Positions 28,809 to 37,134 of a stretch of 38,694 nucleotides of DNA are shown in pieces. Numbering within the stretch: position 1 is the first letter of the stretch; each line of letters begins with the position of its first letter. A program made the translations under genes and the position numbers. The notes below the pieces were generated by a model. The model did not search any database. It worked only from the letters and a program-made list of their open reading frames with translations, and was not told where the DNA came from. Source of the DNA: Solobacterium sp. (GTDB taxonomy: Bacteria; Bacillota_I; Bacilli_A; Erysipelotrichales; Erysipelotrichaceae). The DNA is taken from positions 1 to 38,694 of the forward strand of contig JAFWCM010000231.1 in assembly GCA_017536885.1 (NCBI GenBank), written 5' to 3'.

Positions 28809-30509
28809 TTACTTCTTGTAGATGTGTCTGTAATCATCCACGGAAGCACTGTGGAAGTTGATGTTGGACACATCCGGGTTGATCATCATCGCTCCGCCGG
28901 TCTGGTAGATCGGAATAATAGCGAAGTCTTCCGCAACCATGAGACGCTCAGCCTCTACGAAGTCAGCCCATCTCTTGGCGGAATCCGTAGCGTCTTCTCC
29001 GGTGGTTCCTTTGAGAACGAGCTCATCGTACTTCGCGGAGTTGTAGCGGCCCTGGTTGTTGGCAACGTTGGTGGAGAGGAAGAGATCCATGTAGGTCTGA
29101 GGATCGGCATAGTCAGGACCCCAGCGGGTGATGCCGAGCTCATACTTCTGTTCCTTCATGAGCGCAAGACGCTCTTTCTTCGGCTTGGAGTTGAGGTTGA
29201 TCTCAAGACCCGGGCAGTATTCCTTGAGCTTGGCCTGTACGAATTCAGCGACTGCCTTGGAAGCTTCGCTGTCTTCGAACATGAGTTCGAGGGTGACATC
29301 GCCGCCGAGTTCTTCCTTTGCCTTGGCATAGAATTCCGCAGCCTTGGCGGGATCAAACTCAGTGATCTTGCCGGCGCTTGCACGGAAGTCCTTGCCGTCC
29401 GGTCCGGTTGCGAGCTCTACCGGGATTTCGCCTTCGGCGCCGATGGAACCATCCATCAGGACATCCTTGGCAATGGTATCGCGGTCGATCGCATAGTGGA
29501 TCGCCTTGCGGAGGTTGAGGTTCTGCAGTGCCGGTACTGTCATATTGACAGGGATGTACCACATGTATCCGGTGAGACGGTTGGTGAAGCCGGGTTCGCT
29601 CTTGTACTGGTCAACCTGCTCACCCTGCAGTTTGACAACGTCAATGTTGCCGGACTGGTATTCGAGCAACGCGGACTGAGTATCCTGCTGGAACCGGAAG
29701 ATAACCGTGTCAACCGCATCCGGATCATAGTTGAAGTAATCCGCACGCTTGGTGAACGTGTAGGCATTGCCCTGTTCCCAGCCGGTCATGTTGTAAGGAC
29801 CGCAGTAGATCATGTTCTCCGGAGACAGTGCGAACTGATCGCCCTGGGATTCGAAGAATTCCTTGTTGAGCGGGAAGAAGCTCGGGAAGGACATGAGACC
29901 GAGCAGGAAGTCGCACGGAAGTGTCAGAGTGACTTCGAGGGTCTTGTCATCGACTGCCTTGACGCCGAGTTCTTCGAGCGGTTTTTCACCGGCGTTGACT
30001 TCGGCGGCATTGACCACGTGAATGGTGTCGAGAATGAACGCATACTCGGAAGCGGTCTCGGGAGCGTCGAGTCTCTGCCAGCCGTAGACAAAGTCATTGG
30101 CTGTGACCGGAGTTCCGTTGGACCAGGTCGCATCAGCGAGATGGAATGTGTAGGTAAGACCATCTTCACTGACATCCCAGCTCTTGGCGAGTTCCGGAAG
30201 CGGTGTGCCGGCCTCATCGAGAGAGGTCAGTCCGGAATAGCACATCGACTGCATGATGAAGGAGTTTCCGTCGGTTGCGATGTGGTGGTCCATCGTGTTG
30301 AGGTCCGCATCGAAGGCAACGATCACTTCCTTGCCATTGGCACCGGATGTGGCTTCGGGCTGGGCAGCAGGCGTTTCGGCTGCGGCAGGTGCTGCGGTGC
30401 CGGACGTGTCAGCGGTCGCGGCGGGAGTACCTGCGGATGTGTCTGTCCCGCATCCCGCGAGCATCACAGCTGCGAGTGCCAGGCAGATCGGCTTTTTGAA
30501 ATCAAGCAT
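28809..30509 (-). CDS. oppA: Oligopeptide-binding lipoprotein OppA
   Basis: 566-residue family 5 solute-binding protein that captures peptides outside the cell for OppBCDF. The lipoprotein signal is MLDFKKPICLALAAVMLAGC, with the lipid Cys at residue 20, followed by a Thr/Ala/Pro-rich linker of about 40 residues. Family landmarks: FDADLNTMDHHIATDGNSF, AKSWDVSEDGLTYTFHLADA, TANDFVYGWQRL, RKAIHYAIDRDTIAKDVL and YELGITRWGPDYADPQTYMD. The start has AAAGGGGGAA 7 nt upstream and a promoter at 30543-30571. It is the first gene of the oppABCDF operon, preceded by a repeat-rich region that probably controls it. Confidence 0.94.
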   Translation of the reverse strand: MLDFKKPICLALAAVMLAGCGTDTSAGTPAATADTSGTAAPAAAETPAAQPEATSGANGKEVIVAFDADLNTMDHHIATDGNSFIMQSMCYSGLTSLDEAGTPLPELAKSWDVSEDGLTYTFHLADATWSNGTPVTANDFVYGWQRLDAPETASEYAFILDTIHVVNAAEVNAGEKPLEELGVKAVDDKTLEVTLTLPCDFLLGLMSFPSFFPLNKEFFESQGDQFALSPENMIYCGPYNMTGWEQGNAYTFTKRADYFNYDPDAVDTVIFRFQQDTQSALLEYQSGNIDVVKLQGEQVDQYKSEPGFTNRLTGYMWYIPVNMTVPALQNLNLRKAIHYAIDRDTIAKDVLMDGSIGAEGEIPVELATGPDGKDFRASAGKITEFDPAKAAEFYAKAKEELGGDVTLELMFEDSEASKAVAEFVQAKLKEYCPGLEINLNSKPKKERLALMKEQKYELGITRWGPDYADPQTYMDLFLSTNVANNQGRYNSAKYDELVLKGTTGEDATDSAKRWADFVEAERLMVAEDFAIIPIYQTGGAMMINPDVSNINFHSASVDDYRHIYKK

Positions 30510-30542
30510 GTATATTTCCCCCTTTCTGAAAATACAAAATAG

Positions 30543-30571
30543 ATTTTACCGAATATATATAACGTTTACAA
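30543..30571 (-). promoter_or_regulatory. oppA operon promoter
   Basis: Minus-strand -35 TTGTAA (30566-30571), 17-nt spacer, -10 TAAAAT (30543-30548), 34 nt before the oppA start. Confidence 0.7.
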
Positions 30572-30583
30572 GCAATACTCGTC

Positions 30584-30636
30584 ATTTTCGCTGAAAATAT
30601 TTCATTAATCTGAAAGTTATTTTCATTAATCTGAAC
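30584..30636 (-). promoter_or_regulatory. Operator-like repeat array upstream of oppA
   Basis: Two copies of the 15-mer TTTCATTAATCTGAA (30600-30614 and 30621-30635) repeat with a 21-bp period, two helical turns. Next to them is the palindrome ATTTTC-GCT-GAAAAT (30584-30598). All three share TTTC...GAAA-type ends and lie about 47-100 bp upstream of the expected start of transcription. Confidence 0.6.
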
Positions 30637-30682
30637 AGCGATCCGGCTGGCCCGGATCATAAAAAAAGAAGAAATAAGGACA

Positions 30683-30714
30683 GAAAAAAGGAAGGCCGGG
30701 GATTCCGGTCTTCC
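30683..30714 (-). terminator. Terminator after the pyrophosphatase operon
   Basis: Arms GGAAGACCGG and CCGGCCTTCC (plus-strand 30705-30714 and 30690-30699, one A-C mismatch), 5-nt loop, then TTTTTTC on the minus strand. Confidence 0.8.
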
Positions 30715-30726
30715 GAAGGTCTTTGT

Positions 30727-32361
30727 TCAGAGATTCTTGATGATTTCCGAGAGCTTCGGCATCATCTGCTGTTTTCTCGAAATGATCGACGGGTCGAAGC
30801 CGCTGTGATCATCAAACTTGGTCTGGATCATATCGGCGATCACATAGGACAGCGGTCCGTAGAAGACAAACAGCGAGCCCTTGCCCATGACATCGGTAAA
30901 CAGCATGACCAGAAGATCGAGCTTGAGCCGCTTCTGTTCCTTCTCGAGGGTTTCCTTGAACTGCGGCAGGATCTGCTGCACCTCTTCCATGCGGCTGTAG
31001 TTGGTCTGGCCGATCGCAAACTTGTAGCCCTCGACCTCGTAGCTCTTGAGGTCGCGGTTCAGGATGGATTCCATCGAAGAATCCTTCAGGGAGACCGAAG
31101 CACCCAGCATTTCTCTTGCATAGGCATCGATATCCTCAATTCCTGCCCTCTTGGCAAGCCAGGAAGCGGCGACGCGGTCCATTTCCGTCGTGGTGGCACT
31201 GCGGAAGTTGAGGGTGTCGCTGAGAATCGCGGACAGCAGCAGTCCCGACATATCCGCATCCGGCAGCATCCCGTTTTCCTGATACAGCGTGGAGATGATC
31301 GTGCAGGTGCATCCGCACTTCACGTTCCGGTACATGATCGGCCGGTTGGTCTGAATCCCGCCGATGTGATGGTGGTCGACGATCGATACGACCTCCGCCT
31401 TTTCGATATGCCCGACGCTCTGGTTCACCGCCGAGTGGTCGACTAATGCGAACTTGCGGCGGGGATAGCTCAGGGTGTGATAGCGGGAGATCGATCCGAC
31501 GATGTTGTCATCGTCATCGAGCACGGGATAGGAGCGAACTCTGCTCTTGGTCATCTTCTGGGTGACGTCTTCCATGTATTCGCTGCTGCGGAAGAACATC
31601 AGATCCTTCGACATGATGTGCTCTACCGTATAGGACTCCAGGATGACCCTTGCGGTATGCATGGTGTCCTCATCGCATTCGATCAGGGCACAGCCTTTCT
31701 TCCGGGCAAGGGCTGCGACTTCATCGCTCGCCTTCTCTCCGCAGGTCAGAACCAGGCCTGCGACATTCATTCCGATCAGCTGTTTCTGCTTTTCGACACC
31801 GGTCGAAAGCAGGACGATCGAATCGGTGAGATCGAACTTCGCGTTGGTCACATCTTCCATCGTCGCGATCCGCACCCGGCCGTTGAAATGGAAGTTCTCC
31901 GGGCGCACGAGAATCTTTCCGCCGATCGTCTTGGCAATGTTGGAAAGGCTTGCGGTTGCCATCAGGGCGTTGAGGTCCCCGTCCTTCTCCAGGCGCACAT
32001 GAGAGAGATTGGAGGTCGTGCAGATGCCGCAGAGTTTGTTGTCTTCATCCACCACAAACAGGGAGCGGCTCTGCATTCGAAGCATTTCGTGCCATGCATG
32101 ATGGACGGTTTCGGTGCGCGGAATGATCATCGGTTTGTCGATGTCGATATCCGCGATGGTCGTGCGGGCATCCGTCAGAAGCAGCGGGTTTTCCTGATGA
32201 AACCGCTTGAGAATGAACTTGGTCTCCTCATTCAGCGGTCCCTGCCGGCAGGCAACGGCCTCCTGGCCGCAGCGCCGCAGAAGATCGGCATAGGTAATCG
32301 CCGCGCAGATACTGTCGGAATCGGGGTGCCGGTGTCCGGTCACATAAACTGTCTCGTTCAT
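30727..32361 (-). CDS. CBS/DRTGG-domain manganese-dependent (family II) inorganic pyrophosphatase
   Basis: 544 residues. The N-terminal DHH motifs are TGHRHPDSDSICAAI and, after a large insertion, ALVDHSAVNQSVGHIEKAE with SIVDHHHIGG. A DHHA2 region (about 395-540; NYSRMEEVQQILPQF, LLVMLFTDVMGKGS) follows. The insertion (about 70-305) carries a CBS pair split by a DRTGG domain (SIVLLSTGVEKQKQLIGMNV). Such enzymes hydrolyse pyrophosphate to phosphate in the cytoplasm and are controlled by adenine nucleotides, the DRTGG types also by diadenosine polyphosphates. The length matches this subfamily (plain family II is about 310). It has a GAGGAG ribosome site and is the last gene of the patatin-dut-map operon. 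Confidence 0.93.
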   Translation of the reverse strand: MNETVYVTGHRHPDSDSICAAITYADLLRRCGQEAVACRQGPLNEETKFILKRFHQENPLLLTDARTTIADIDIDKPMIIPRTETVHHAWHEMLRMQSRSLFVVDEDNKLCGICTTSNLSHVRLEKDGDLNALMATASLSNIAKTIGGKILVRPENFHFNGRVRIATMEDVTNAKFDLTDSIVLLSTGVEKQKQLIGMNVAGLVLTCGEKASDEVAALARKKGCALIECDEDTMHTARVILESYTVEHIMSKDLMFFRSSEYMEDVTQKMTKSRVRSYPVLDDDDNIVGSISRYHTLSYPRRKFALVDHSAVNQSVGHIEKAEVVSIVDHHHIGGIQTNRPIMYRNVKCGCTCTIISTLYQENGMLPDADMSGLLLSAILSDTLNFRSATTTEMDRVAASWLAKRAGIEDIDAYAREMLGASVSLKDSSMESILNRDLKSYEVEGYKFAIGQTNYSRMEEVQQILPQFKETLEKEQKRLKLDLLVMLFTDVMGKGSLFVFYGPLSYVIADMIQTKFDDHSGFDPSIISRKQQMMPKLSEIIKNL

Positions 32362-32375
32362 AGTATCTCCTCGAA

Positions 32376-32801
32376 TTATTGAATGCTGGAAAAAACATCC
32401 CAGTGCAATTCCCGTTCTTTCGGCTCAGCGGGTTTGATCAGGCAGGCGAGCACGCACTCATATCCCTCTTTCACCCCGAAGGCCGTGCGCATCGCTTCCG
32501 AAGACGGCGCCTTGAGAAACATCGTCAGCCGTGCATGCATGCATAAATCCCTGCCGAGGTTCAATGCGCTTTCCTTCATCCGCGCAAGGGCACCGCAGGC
32601 ATCGACAAGAGACGGCCAGTCATCGCGGCGGGCAAAGACAAACACCGCCGCCTCCGCTTCCTCTTCCGCTTCCAGCAAAGAGAGCAGTTCCTTTAACATC
32701 TCTTCATTTTCCATGAAGACGAAAAACCATCCCGGTGGATCGGAAAATGTCGGGGCATCGATGGCGCTTCCTTCCAGCTGTGCTTTCAGAGTCTGGTCCA
32801 T
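32376..32801 (-). CDS. Short nitroreductase-like protein, possibly truncated
   Basis: 141 residues. The order of motifs resembles the C-terminal two thirds of nitroreductases: PPGWFFVFMENEEMLKEL (family: PW-x-FVVV-x-D), AAVFVFARRDD, LVDACGALARMKESALNLG (family: D-x-A-x-A-x-NLxLxA-x-x-LGL) and FGVKEGYECVLACLIKPAE (family: LGLPEG-x-E-x-V-x-x-x-x-GYP). The N-terminal RRSxRxF segment that binds FMN phosphate is missing, so it may be a reduced relative or a non-catalytic protein. The similarity is by eye only. It lies 9 nt after map and 14 nt before the pyrophosphatase gene, with AGGAGG upstream of the start, so it is clearly translated as part of the operon. Confidence 0.6.
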   Translation of the reverse strand: MDQTLKAQLEGSAIDAPTFSDPPGWFFVFMENEEMLKELLSLLEAEEEAEAAVFVFARRDDWPSLVDACGALARMKESALNLGRDLCMHARLTMFLKAPSSEAMRTAFGVKEGYECVLACLIKPAEPKERELHWDVFSSIQ

Positions 32802-32810
32802 ACATCCTCC

Positions 32811-33668
32811 TTAATAGGAAAGGATTTCGTTTCCGGTTTCGGTGATCAGGATCGTGTGTTCCCACTGGGCACTGTCACTTCCGTCTCTGGTATAGATGGT
32901 CCATCCGTTGTAGGGATCGATCACGACCGCCGCCCTTCCGGCGTTGATCATCGGTTCGATCGTGATCACCATCCCCGGCACCAGCACCATGCCGGTACCG
33001 GCCTTGGCTTCGTGAGCGACAAAGGGATCCTCATGGAAGTCGACCCCTACGCCATGGCCGCCGAGTTCCCGCACCACGGAATAGCCGCGGCTGTGGGCGT
33101 ATTTGGCAATGGCGGCGCCGATGTCTCCGACCGTTGCCCATGGCTTAGCTGCGGCAAGGCCGATCTCCAGGCACTTCTTCGTCTCTTCGACAAGCTTCTT
33201 CCGTTTCGGGCTGACATTGCCGATTTCAAACATGCGCGAGGCATCGCCGTAGTAGCCGTGAAAGATCGTCGTAGCATCGACGTTGATGATATCCCCGTCC
33301 TGCAGTTTGCGGTGTCTTGCCGGAATGCCGTGGCAGACCTCGTTGTTTAAGGAGGTGCAGACCGACTTGGGGAATCCATCATATTTGTAGGGAGCGCAGA
33401 TCGCTTCCTTCTTCGCGGTGAATTCCCGGACGATGTCATCGATCTGTTGGGTTGACATGCCCGCATGGATCGTGCGCGTCACTTCATCCAGTACCTCGGT
33501 ATTGATGCGCCCGGCTTCGCGGATGCCGGCGATCTGGCTCGGCCGCTTGATCAATGTCAGATCCGGAACCAGTTTCCCCTTCTTTCGCATCTCGTCCATC
33601 TTTTCGAGAATCTCATCGGAAACGGGTTCCGTATCAAAATAGCTGTATTTCAGTTCCTCTTCTGTCAT
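32811..33668 (-). CDS. map: Methionine aminopeptidase type I, with N-terminal extension
   Basis: 285 residues; removes the initiator Met from new proteins. The metal and catalytic residues are all visible: His in NEVCHGIPARHR, Asp in NVDATTIFHGYYGDAS (two), His in GHGVGVDFHEDP, Glu in ITIEPMINAG and Glu in WEHTILITETG. Compared with the usual 250 residues, about 37 extra residues precede the catalytic domain (YFDTEPVSDEILEKMDEMRKK), with an acidic, helical look. The start overlaps the dut stop by 4 nt and has CAGGAAA upstream. It is third in the operon. Confidence 0.95.
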   Translation of the reverse strand: MTEEELKYSYFDTEPVSDEILEKMDEMRKKGKLVPDLTLIKRPSQIAGIREAGRINTEVLDEVTRTIHAGMSTQQIDDIVREFTAKKEAICAPYKYDGFPKSVCTSLNNEVCHGIPARHRKLQDGDIINVDATTIFHGYYGDASRMFEIGNVSPKRKKLVEETKKCLEIGLAAAKPWATVGDIGAAIAKYAHSRGYSVVRELGGHGVGVDFHEDPFVAHEAKAGTGMVLVPGMVITIEPMINAGRAAVVIDPYNGWTIYTRDGSDSAQWEHTILITETGNEILSY

Positions 33669-34192
33669 AGTTTTCCTGCTTTCTTTGTTGTGCTTCCCAG
33701 TCCCCCGGTGCGCAGGGTGCTGGCATGATCATCTTCGGTGATGCCGAAGGGAAGGAAAATCCCCTGCACCATGCCTTCGCCTTTATGGATGAGGACTGTT
33801 TTGTTTTCTCTGCTGTCGTTGGTCAGCTTGCAGAAAATATGGCCTTCGTTTTCCGCATGATAATAATCGCTGTCGATCACTCCGACCGTATTGTTCAATT
33901 GAAGCCGGTACTTAAAGCCAAGTCCGCTGCGCGGAAACAGCAGAAGCACATAATCCTCTTCCATTCTAACACGCACGCCGGTCGGAATCAGCACTTCGCA
34001 CCCGGGCAGAATCTCGATGTCATAGGGAGCGAAAAAATCATAACCGGCACTGCCCGTAGTTGCCCGCACGGGCAGCTTCAGGTCATCATAGATCTTCCGG
34101 ATCTCTTCCTCCGTCATCGTTTCATACAGGGAGCGGAGATCTTTTTCAAACTGCGCAAACCCCGTCTTTTCAAATGCGGCAATTCTTCTCAT
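33665..34192 (-). CDS. dut: dUTP diphosphatase (dUTPase)
   Basis: 175 residues; hydrolyses dUTP to dUMP and PPi, keeping uracil out of DNA. Trimeric dUTPase motifs are seen in order: RATTGSAGYDFFA (I), PRSGLGFKY (II), LNNTVGVIDSDYY (III, catalytic Asp), GEGMVQGIFLPFG (IV) and RTGGLGSTTKK (V, glycine-rich C-terminal arm with Leu in place of the usual Phe). An N-terminal helical segment of about 38 residues (FEKDLRSLYETMTEEEIRKI) precedes motif I, and motif III is followed by a few extra residues. The gene begins 7 nt after the patatin stop. Confidence 0.92.
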   Translation of the reverse strand: MRRIAAFEKTGFAQFEKDLRSLYETMTEEEIRKIYDDLKLPVRATTGSAGYDFFAPYDIEILPGCEVLIPTGVRVRMEEDYVLLLFPRSGLGFKYRLQLNNTVGVIDSDYYHAENEGHIFCKLTNDSRENKTVLIHKGEGMVQGIFLPFGITEDDHASTLRTGGLGSTTKKAGKL

Positions 34193-34199
34193 GGTCTCT

Positions 34200-35492
34200 T
34201 CATCCTTCCCCGTTGAGTTCTCTCATCATCTCGGCGATAAACATCGCCGCCGCTTTTTCAAACGGATATACCGTAAGCCATACATTCTCCTTTAAGAAGA
34301 TGTGGCTGGGATAGAACAGGGCGTGAAGCAGCTTCGAGATGACGCCCTTGGAATCAAGGCCCGAGGTATAGGCGAGAATCTTCTCCGCCGTCATCGAAGA
34401 CGGAGAGTATTCATAATTCTCTTCCATGCACGGAGCGAATTCCGCAAGAATCCGGTTGCGGGCTTCGCGGTAGTTCCACACCCGCTCGAGATCACATCCG
34501 CACATCGACATCAGATAGTCCATGAAGCCATAGAACATCCGCTTGTCATCCACCACCTTCTGGTGCTGCATAGATGCGATGCGGTCGGTGATCACCTGGC
34601 TGGAGCGCAGCCGGGCGGCGAGTTCCACCGAATTCTGTATCTTTGTCTCAAGGATCAGGATCTCATGCATGAAGTGCGGAAACCATGCCGGCAGAAGATT
34701 CTTGCCGAAGGTGTAGCGCACGCCGTCAAACATCCCGAACGCCTTCATCGTGTCATAGTAGCCCAGGGTTTCCAGGCGATTGATGATCTTCCGGTCAAAG
34801 GACAGGAAGGAACCGGTGGTCACCTGCGGGAAGATATAGGTAATGCCGGTGCGGTTGAAGAAATTCGGATGGTTGGGATTGCCGGCAAGATCGATCGCGA
34901 TGATCTCTTCCGCGCCCATCTGCAGGGCTTCGTCAATCGGCAGGTTGTCATAATATCCTCCGTCGATGAACTCCCCGTCTTCAAACCGGTGCACGGGGAA
35001 TGCAGGATAGGCGCTGGCAGTGGCGATCAGCCAGTCGAGCCCGTGATCCTTCATCATCGCCTTGGTGACATAGACCGGCTCCCGGGAGACATGCCGGCAC
35101 ACCACAAGACCGAACTCCGTATCTGAGGCAAAGAATTTTTCCGGATTGTAAATCCTGGCGATGTATTCCTTCATCGGGGCGATATCCACGCCCCGGTCCT
35201 GAAGAAAATCACGGAAAAACGGCAGGATGCTGTTGCGCTCGGCAATCATGTCGGAAAGATCCATATCGATTTTAAAGGAGCCGTTGACAATCTGATCCTG
35301 GGTCAGGTTGGCCCAGATTTCATCCATCAGCTTGTAATCCTTCTGCACGCAGAGGACGCCGTTGAGGGCGCCGATGCTGGTGCCGGTGACGATATCCCAG
35401 TCATCCTTTCCGAGTCTTCGAAGGGCATGGATCGCGCCGTTCTGATAGCTTCCGCGGGTGCCGCCGCCTCCTAATACAAGTGCTTTTTTCAT
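34200..35492 (-). CDS. Patatin-like phospholipase
   Basis: 430 residues. The N-terminal catalytic domain has the oxyanion loop LGGGGTRGSYQNG (7-19), the nucleophile elbow GTSIG (Ser39) and the catalytic Asp in FIDGGYYDNLP, as in bacterial patatin/RssA-like lipid acyl hydrolases. A C-terminal extension of about 200 residues (ILILETKIQNSVELAARL, YLMSMCGCDLERVWNYREA, SHIFLKENVWLTVYPFEKA) matches patatin proteins of related Gram-positives. It probably acts on membrane lipids; substrate unknown. It is first in a five-gene operon and divergent from ddl. A minus-strand -10 TAAAAT (35512-35517) with a -35 CTGAAA (35535-35540, 17-nt spacer) precedes it. Confidence 0.9.
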   Translation of the reverse strand: MKKALVLGGGGTRGSYQNGAIHALRRLGKDDWDIVTGTSIGALNGVLCVQKDYKLMDEIWANLTQDQIVNGSFKIDMDLSDMIAERNSILPFFRDFLQDRGVDIAPMKEYIARIYNPEKFFASDTEFGLVVCRHVSREPVYVTKAMMKDHGLDWLIATASAYPAFPVHRFEDGEFIDGGYYDNLPIDEALQMGAEEIIAIDLAGNPNHPNFFNRTGITYIFPQVTTGSFLSFDRKIINRLETLGYYDTMKAFGMFDGVRYTFGKNLLPAWFPHFMHEILILETKIQNSVELAARLRSSQVITDRIASMQHQKVVDDKRMFYGFMDYLMSMCGCDLERVWNYREARNRILAEFAPCMEENYEYSPSSMTAEKILAYTSGLDSKGVISKLLHALFYPSHIFLKENVWLTVYPFEKAAAMFIAEMMRELNGEG

Positions 35493-35511
35493 TTCGTTCC
35501 TCTCATTGCCT

Positions 35512-35577
35512 ATTTTACATCAGCCGCGAATGTTTTTCAGGAAACCCCTCCTGAAACAGGCGACAACGCGATATAAT
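35512..35577. promoter_or_regulatory. Divergent patatin/ddl promoters with shared palindrome
   Basis: Palindrome TTTCAGGA-AACCCC-TCCTGAAA at 35535-35556 covers the -35 positions of both directions. Minus: CTGAAA 35535-35540, 17 nt, TAAAAT 35512-35517. Plus: 35549-35554, 17 nt, TATAAT 35572-35577. The -35 matches are weak, as expected for regulated promoters. Confidence 0.5.
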
Positions 35578-35600
35578 GATTCAGATTGGAGGCATTAGAT

Positions 35601-36818
35601 ATGAAGTACAATATTGCGGTGCTCTTCGGCGGCGAATCCGTGGAACATGAGGTATCAATCATTTCCGCACATCAGGCGATGGCAGCACTGGACAGTGAAA
35701 AATACAATGTGATTCCCGTATACATCTCAAAGGACAGAAAGCTCTTCTGCAGCGAACAGCTGTTCGACATGAACATATACCGAAATCTGAACGAACTCAA
35801 AAACCGGGTTCCCCAGGTATACTTCGTCGCCGATCAGAACAAGGTGATTCTGCGGCCGGTGAAGTCCGGTTTCTTCGGTCCGAAGGACCTCGCGACGATC
35901 GATGTCGCGATCCCCGTCATGCACGGAACCAACGGCGAAGACGGAACCATTCAGGGATTCCTGGAAATGTACAAGCTCCCCTACGCGGGCTGCGATCTCA
36001 TCGCGGCGGCAGTCGGCCAGGACAAGGTAATTCAGAAGCACACCCTGGAAAACAGCGGCCTCCCCGTCACCAACTGGTTCTGGTTCTACGGCAGGGAGAT
36101 CGATACCAAAAAGGATGAGATCCTGAATCAGGCACAGAGAATCGGCTATCCCCTGATTCTCAAACCCGCCTGCACCGGGTCTTCCGTCGGCATCAACATC
36201 GCCCACAACGAAGAGGAATATCTCTGGGCCTTTGAAGAAGCAGCCCGCTATGACAGCAAGGTCATCACCGAGAAAGTGGTCCGGCCGATGCGCGAGATCA
36301 ACTGTTCGGTTCTCGGAGAGCCCACCGATGCGGTGACATCGGTGCTCGAAGAAGTGTTCCATGGCGAGGATTCCGAGATTCTCGATTTCCACGACAAATA
36401 CGAACAGGGAAATTCCAAAGGTGCCAAAGCCCAAACCGGAGCCGTCAAGAGTTCCGCCGGCATGGTCAGCACCAGCCGAAAGGTCAACCCCGAACTTCCC
36501 GAAGGCGTTGCGGAAGAGATCAGGCATCTTGCCCTGGAAACCTTCCGGACGCTTGGAGCCAGCGGCGTTTGCCGCATCGACTTCCTGATGGATGCGGAAA
36601 GCAATCAGGTGTTCGTCAACGAGATCAACACGATCCCCGGCAGCCTTGCCTACTATCTCTGGAGCGATGCGGGAATCCCCTTCCCGCAGCTGATGGATAA
36701 GCTGGTGGAGCTGGCCCTGGAGCGGGACAGAAGACGGCAGAACATGATCTTCTCCTACGATACGGATCTTCTCAAAAACTACAGCGAGCCAAGCGGCGCC
36801 AAAGGGGCAAAACGATAA
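35601..36818 (+). CDS. ddl: D-alanine--D-alanine ligase family protein
   Basis: 405 residues, an ATP-grasp enzyme that joins two D-alanines for peptidoglycan precursors. Landmarks: VLFGGESVEHEVSIISAHQ at the start, VMHGTNGEDGTIQGFLEM, YPLILKPACTGSSVGINIA and the metal-binding VNEINTIPGSLAYYLW. The region usually forming the omega loop is long here (DFHDKYEQGNSKGAKAQTG and about 20 more residues), and the C-terminus is extended (MIFSYDTDLLKNY). This is a form I associate with Ddl-like proteins of Erysipelotrichia and Clostridia. Exact specificity (D-Ala, D-Lac, D-Ser) was not deduced. The start at 35601 has GGAGG 8 nt upstream; an in-frame TTG at 35586 is unlikely. Confidence 0.92.
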   Translation: MKYNIAVLFGGESVEHEVSIISAHQAMAALDSEKYNVIPVYISKDRKLFCSEQLFDMNIYRNLNELKNRVPQVYFVADQNKVILRPVKSGFFGPKDLATIDVAIPVMHGTNGEDGTIQGFLEMYKLPYAGCDLIAAAVGQDKVIQKHTLENSGLPVTNWFWFYGREIDTKKDEILNQAQRIGYPLILKPACTGSSVGINIAHNEEEYLWAFEEAARYDSKVITEKVVRPMREINCSVLGEPTDAVTSVLEEVFHGEDSEILDFHDKYEQGNSKGAKAQTGAVKSSAGMVSTSRKVNPELPEGVAEEIRHLALETFRTLGASGVCRIDFLMDAESNQVFVNEINTIPGSLAYYLWSDAGIPFPQLMDKLVELALERDRRRQNMIFSYDTDLLKNYSEPSGAKGAKR

Positions 36819-36824
36819 TCCCCG

Positions 36825-36852
36825 GCATTCCCTGACATGGGAATGCTTTTTC
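36825..36852 (+). terminator. Terminator after ddl
   Basis: Perfect arms GCATTCCC/GGGAATGC (36825-36832, 36839-36846), 6-nt loop, then TTTTTC. Confidence 0.9.
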
Positions 36853-37094
36853 TTTTCAGAGTTCCATGGTTCATCCCGCCGCTTCCCTTCTGAACCGTTC
36901 GGAATCGGTCCGGCAGAAGTATCATTCCATCTCACAGCGATCTCTGATCGGAAGTCATGGAAACCGCTCTGCCGCAAAGACCTCAGAAAAAGCAGCGCTG
37001 TCATTCGATAATTTGTTTCAAAACATCCTTGACTGACAATCTTCCTGCCCGTATCAACATCCGCAAAGCAGTCTGTCTCTGCGGGAAGTGCTTC

Positions 37095-37103
37095 TGCTAT
37101 AAT
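37095..37103 (+). promoter_or_regulatory. Extended -10 promoter of deoD
   Basis: TGC-TATAAT (TGn extended -10) at 37095-37103 with no clear -35, about 32 nt before the deoD start. The preceding 240 nt (36853-37094) show no gene or strong structure. Confidence 0.6.
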
Positions 37104-37134
37104 GATGAAAAGAACACAGAAAGGAATCATTAAA

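Noticed and set aside
28608-30542. A long open frame of 644 codons on the plus strand
   Set aside because: It lies antisense to oppA, lacks a ribosome site and has a biased composition; oppA is unmistakable on the other strand.
36853-37094. Possible riboswitch or leader before deoD
   Set aside because: Small inverted repeats exist (for example GTTCCATG and CATGGAAAC), but the -10 box is downstream of them, so they would not be in the deoD transcript.
35727-37130. A 467-codon open frame on the minus strand over ddl
   Set aside because: It is a mirror of ddl codon usage, with no recognisable motifs or start signals.
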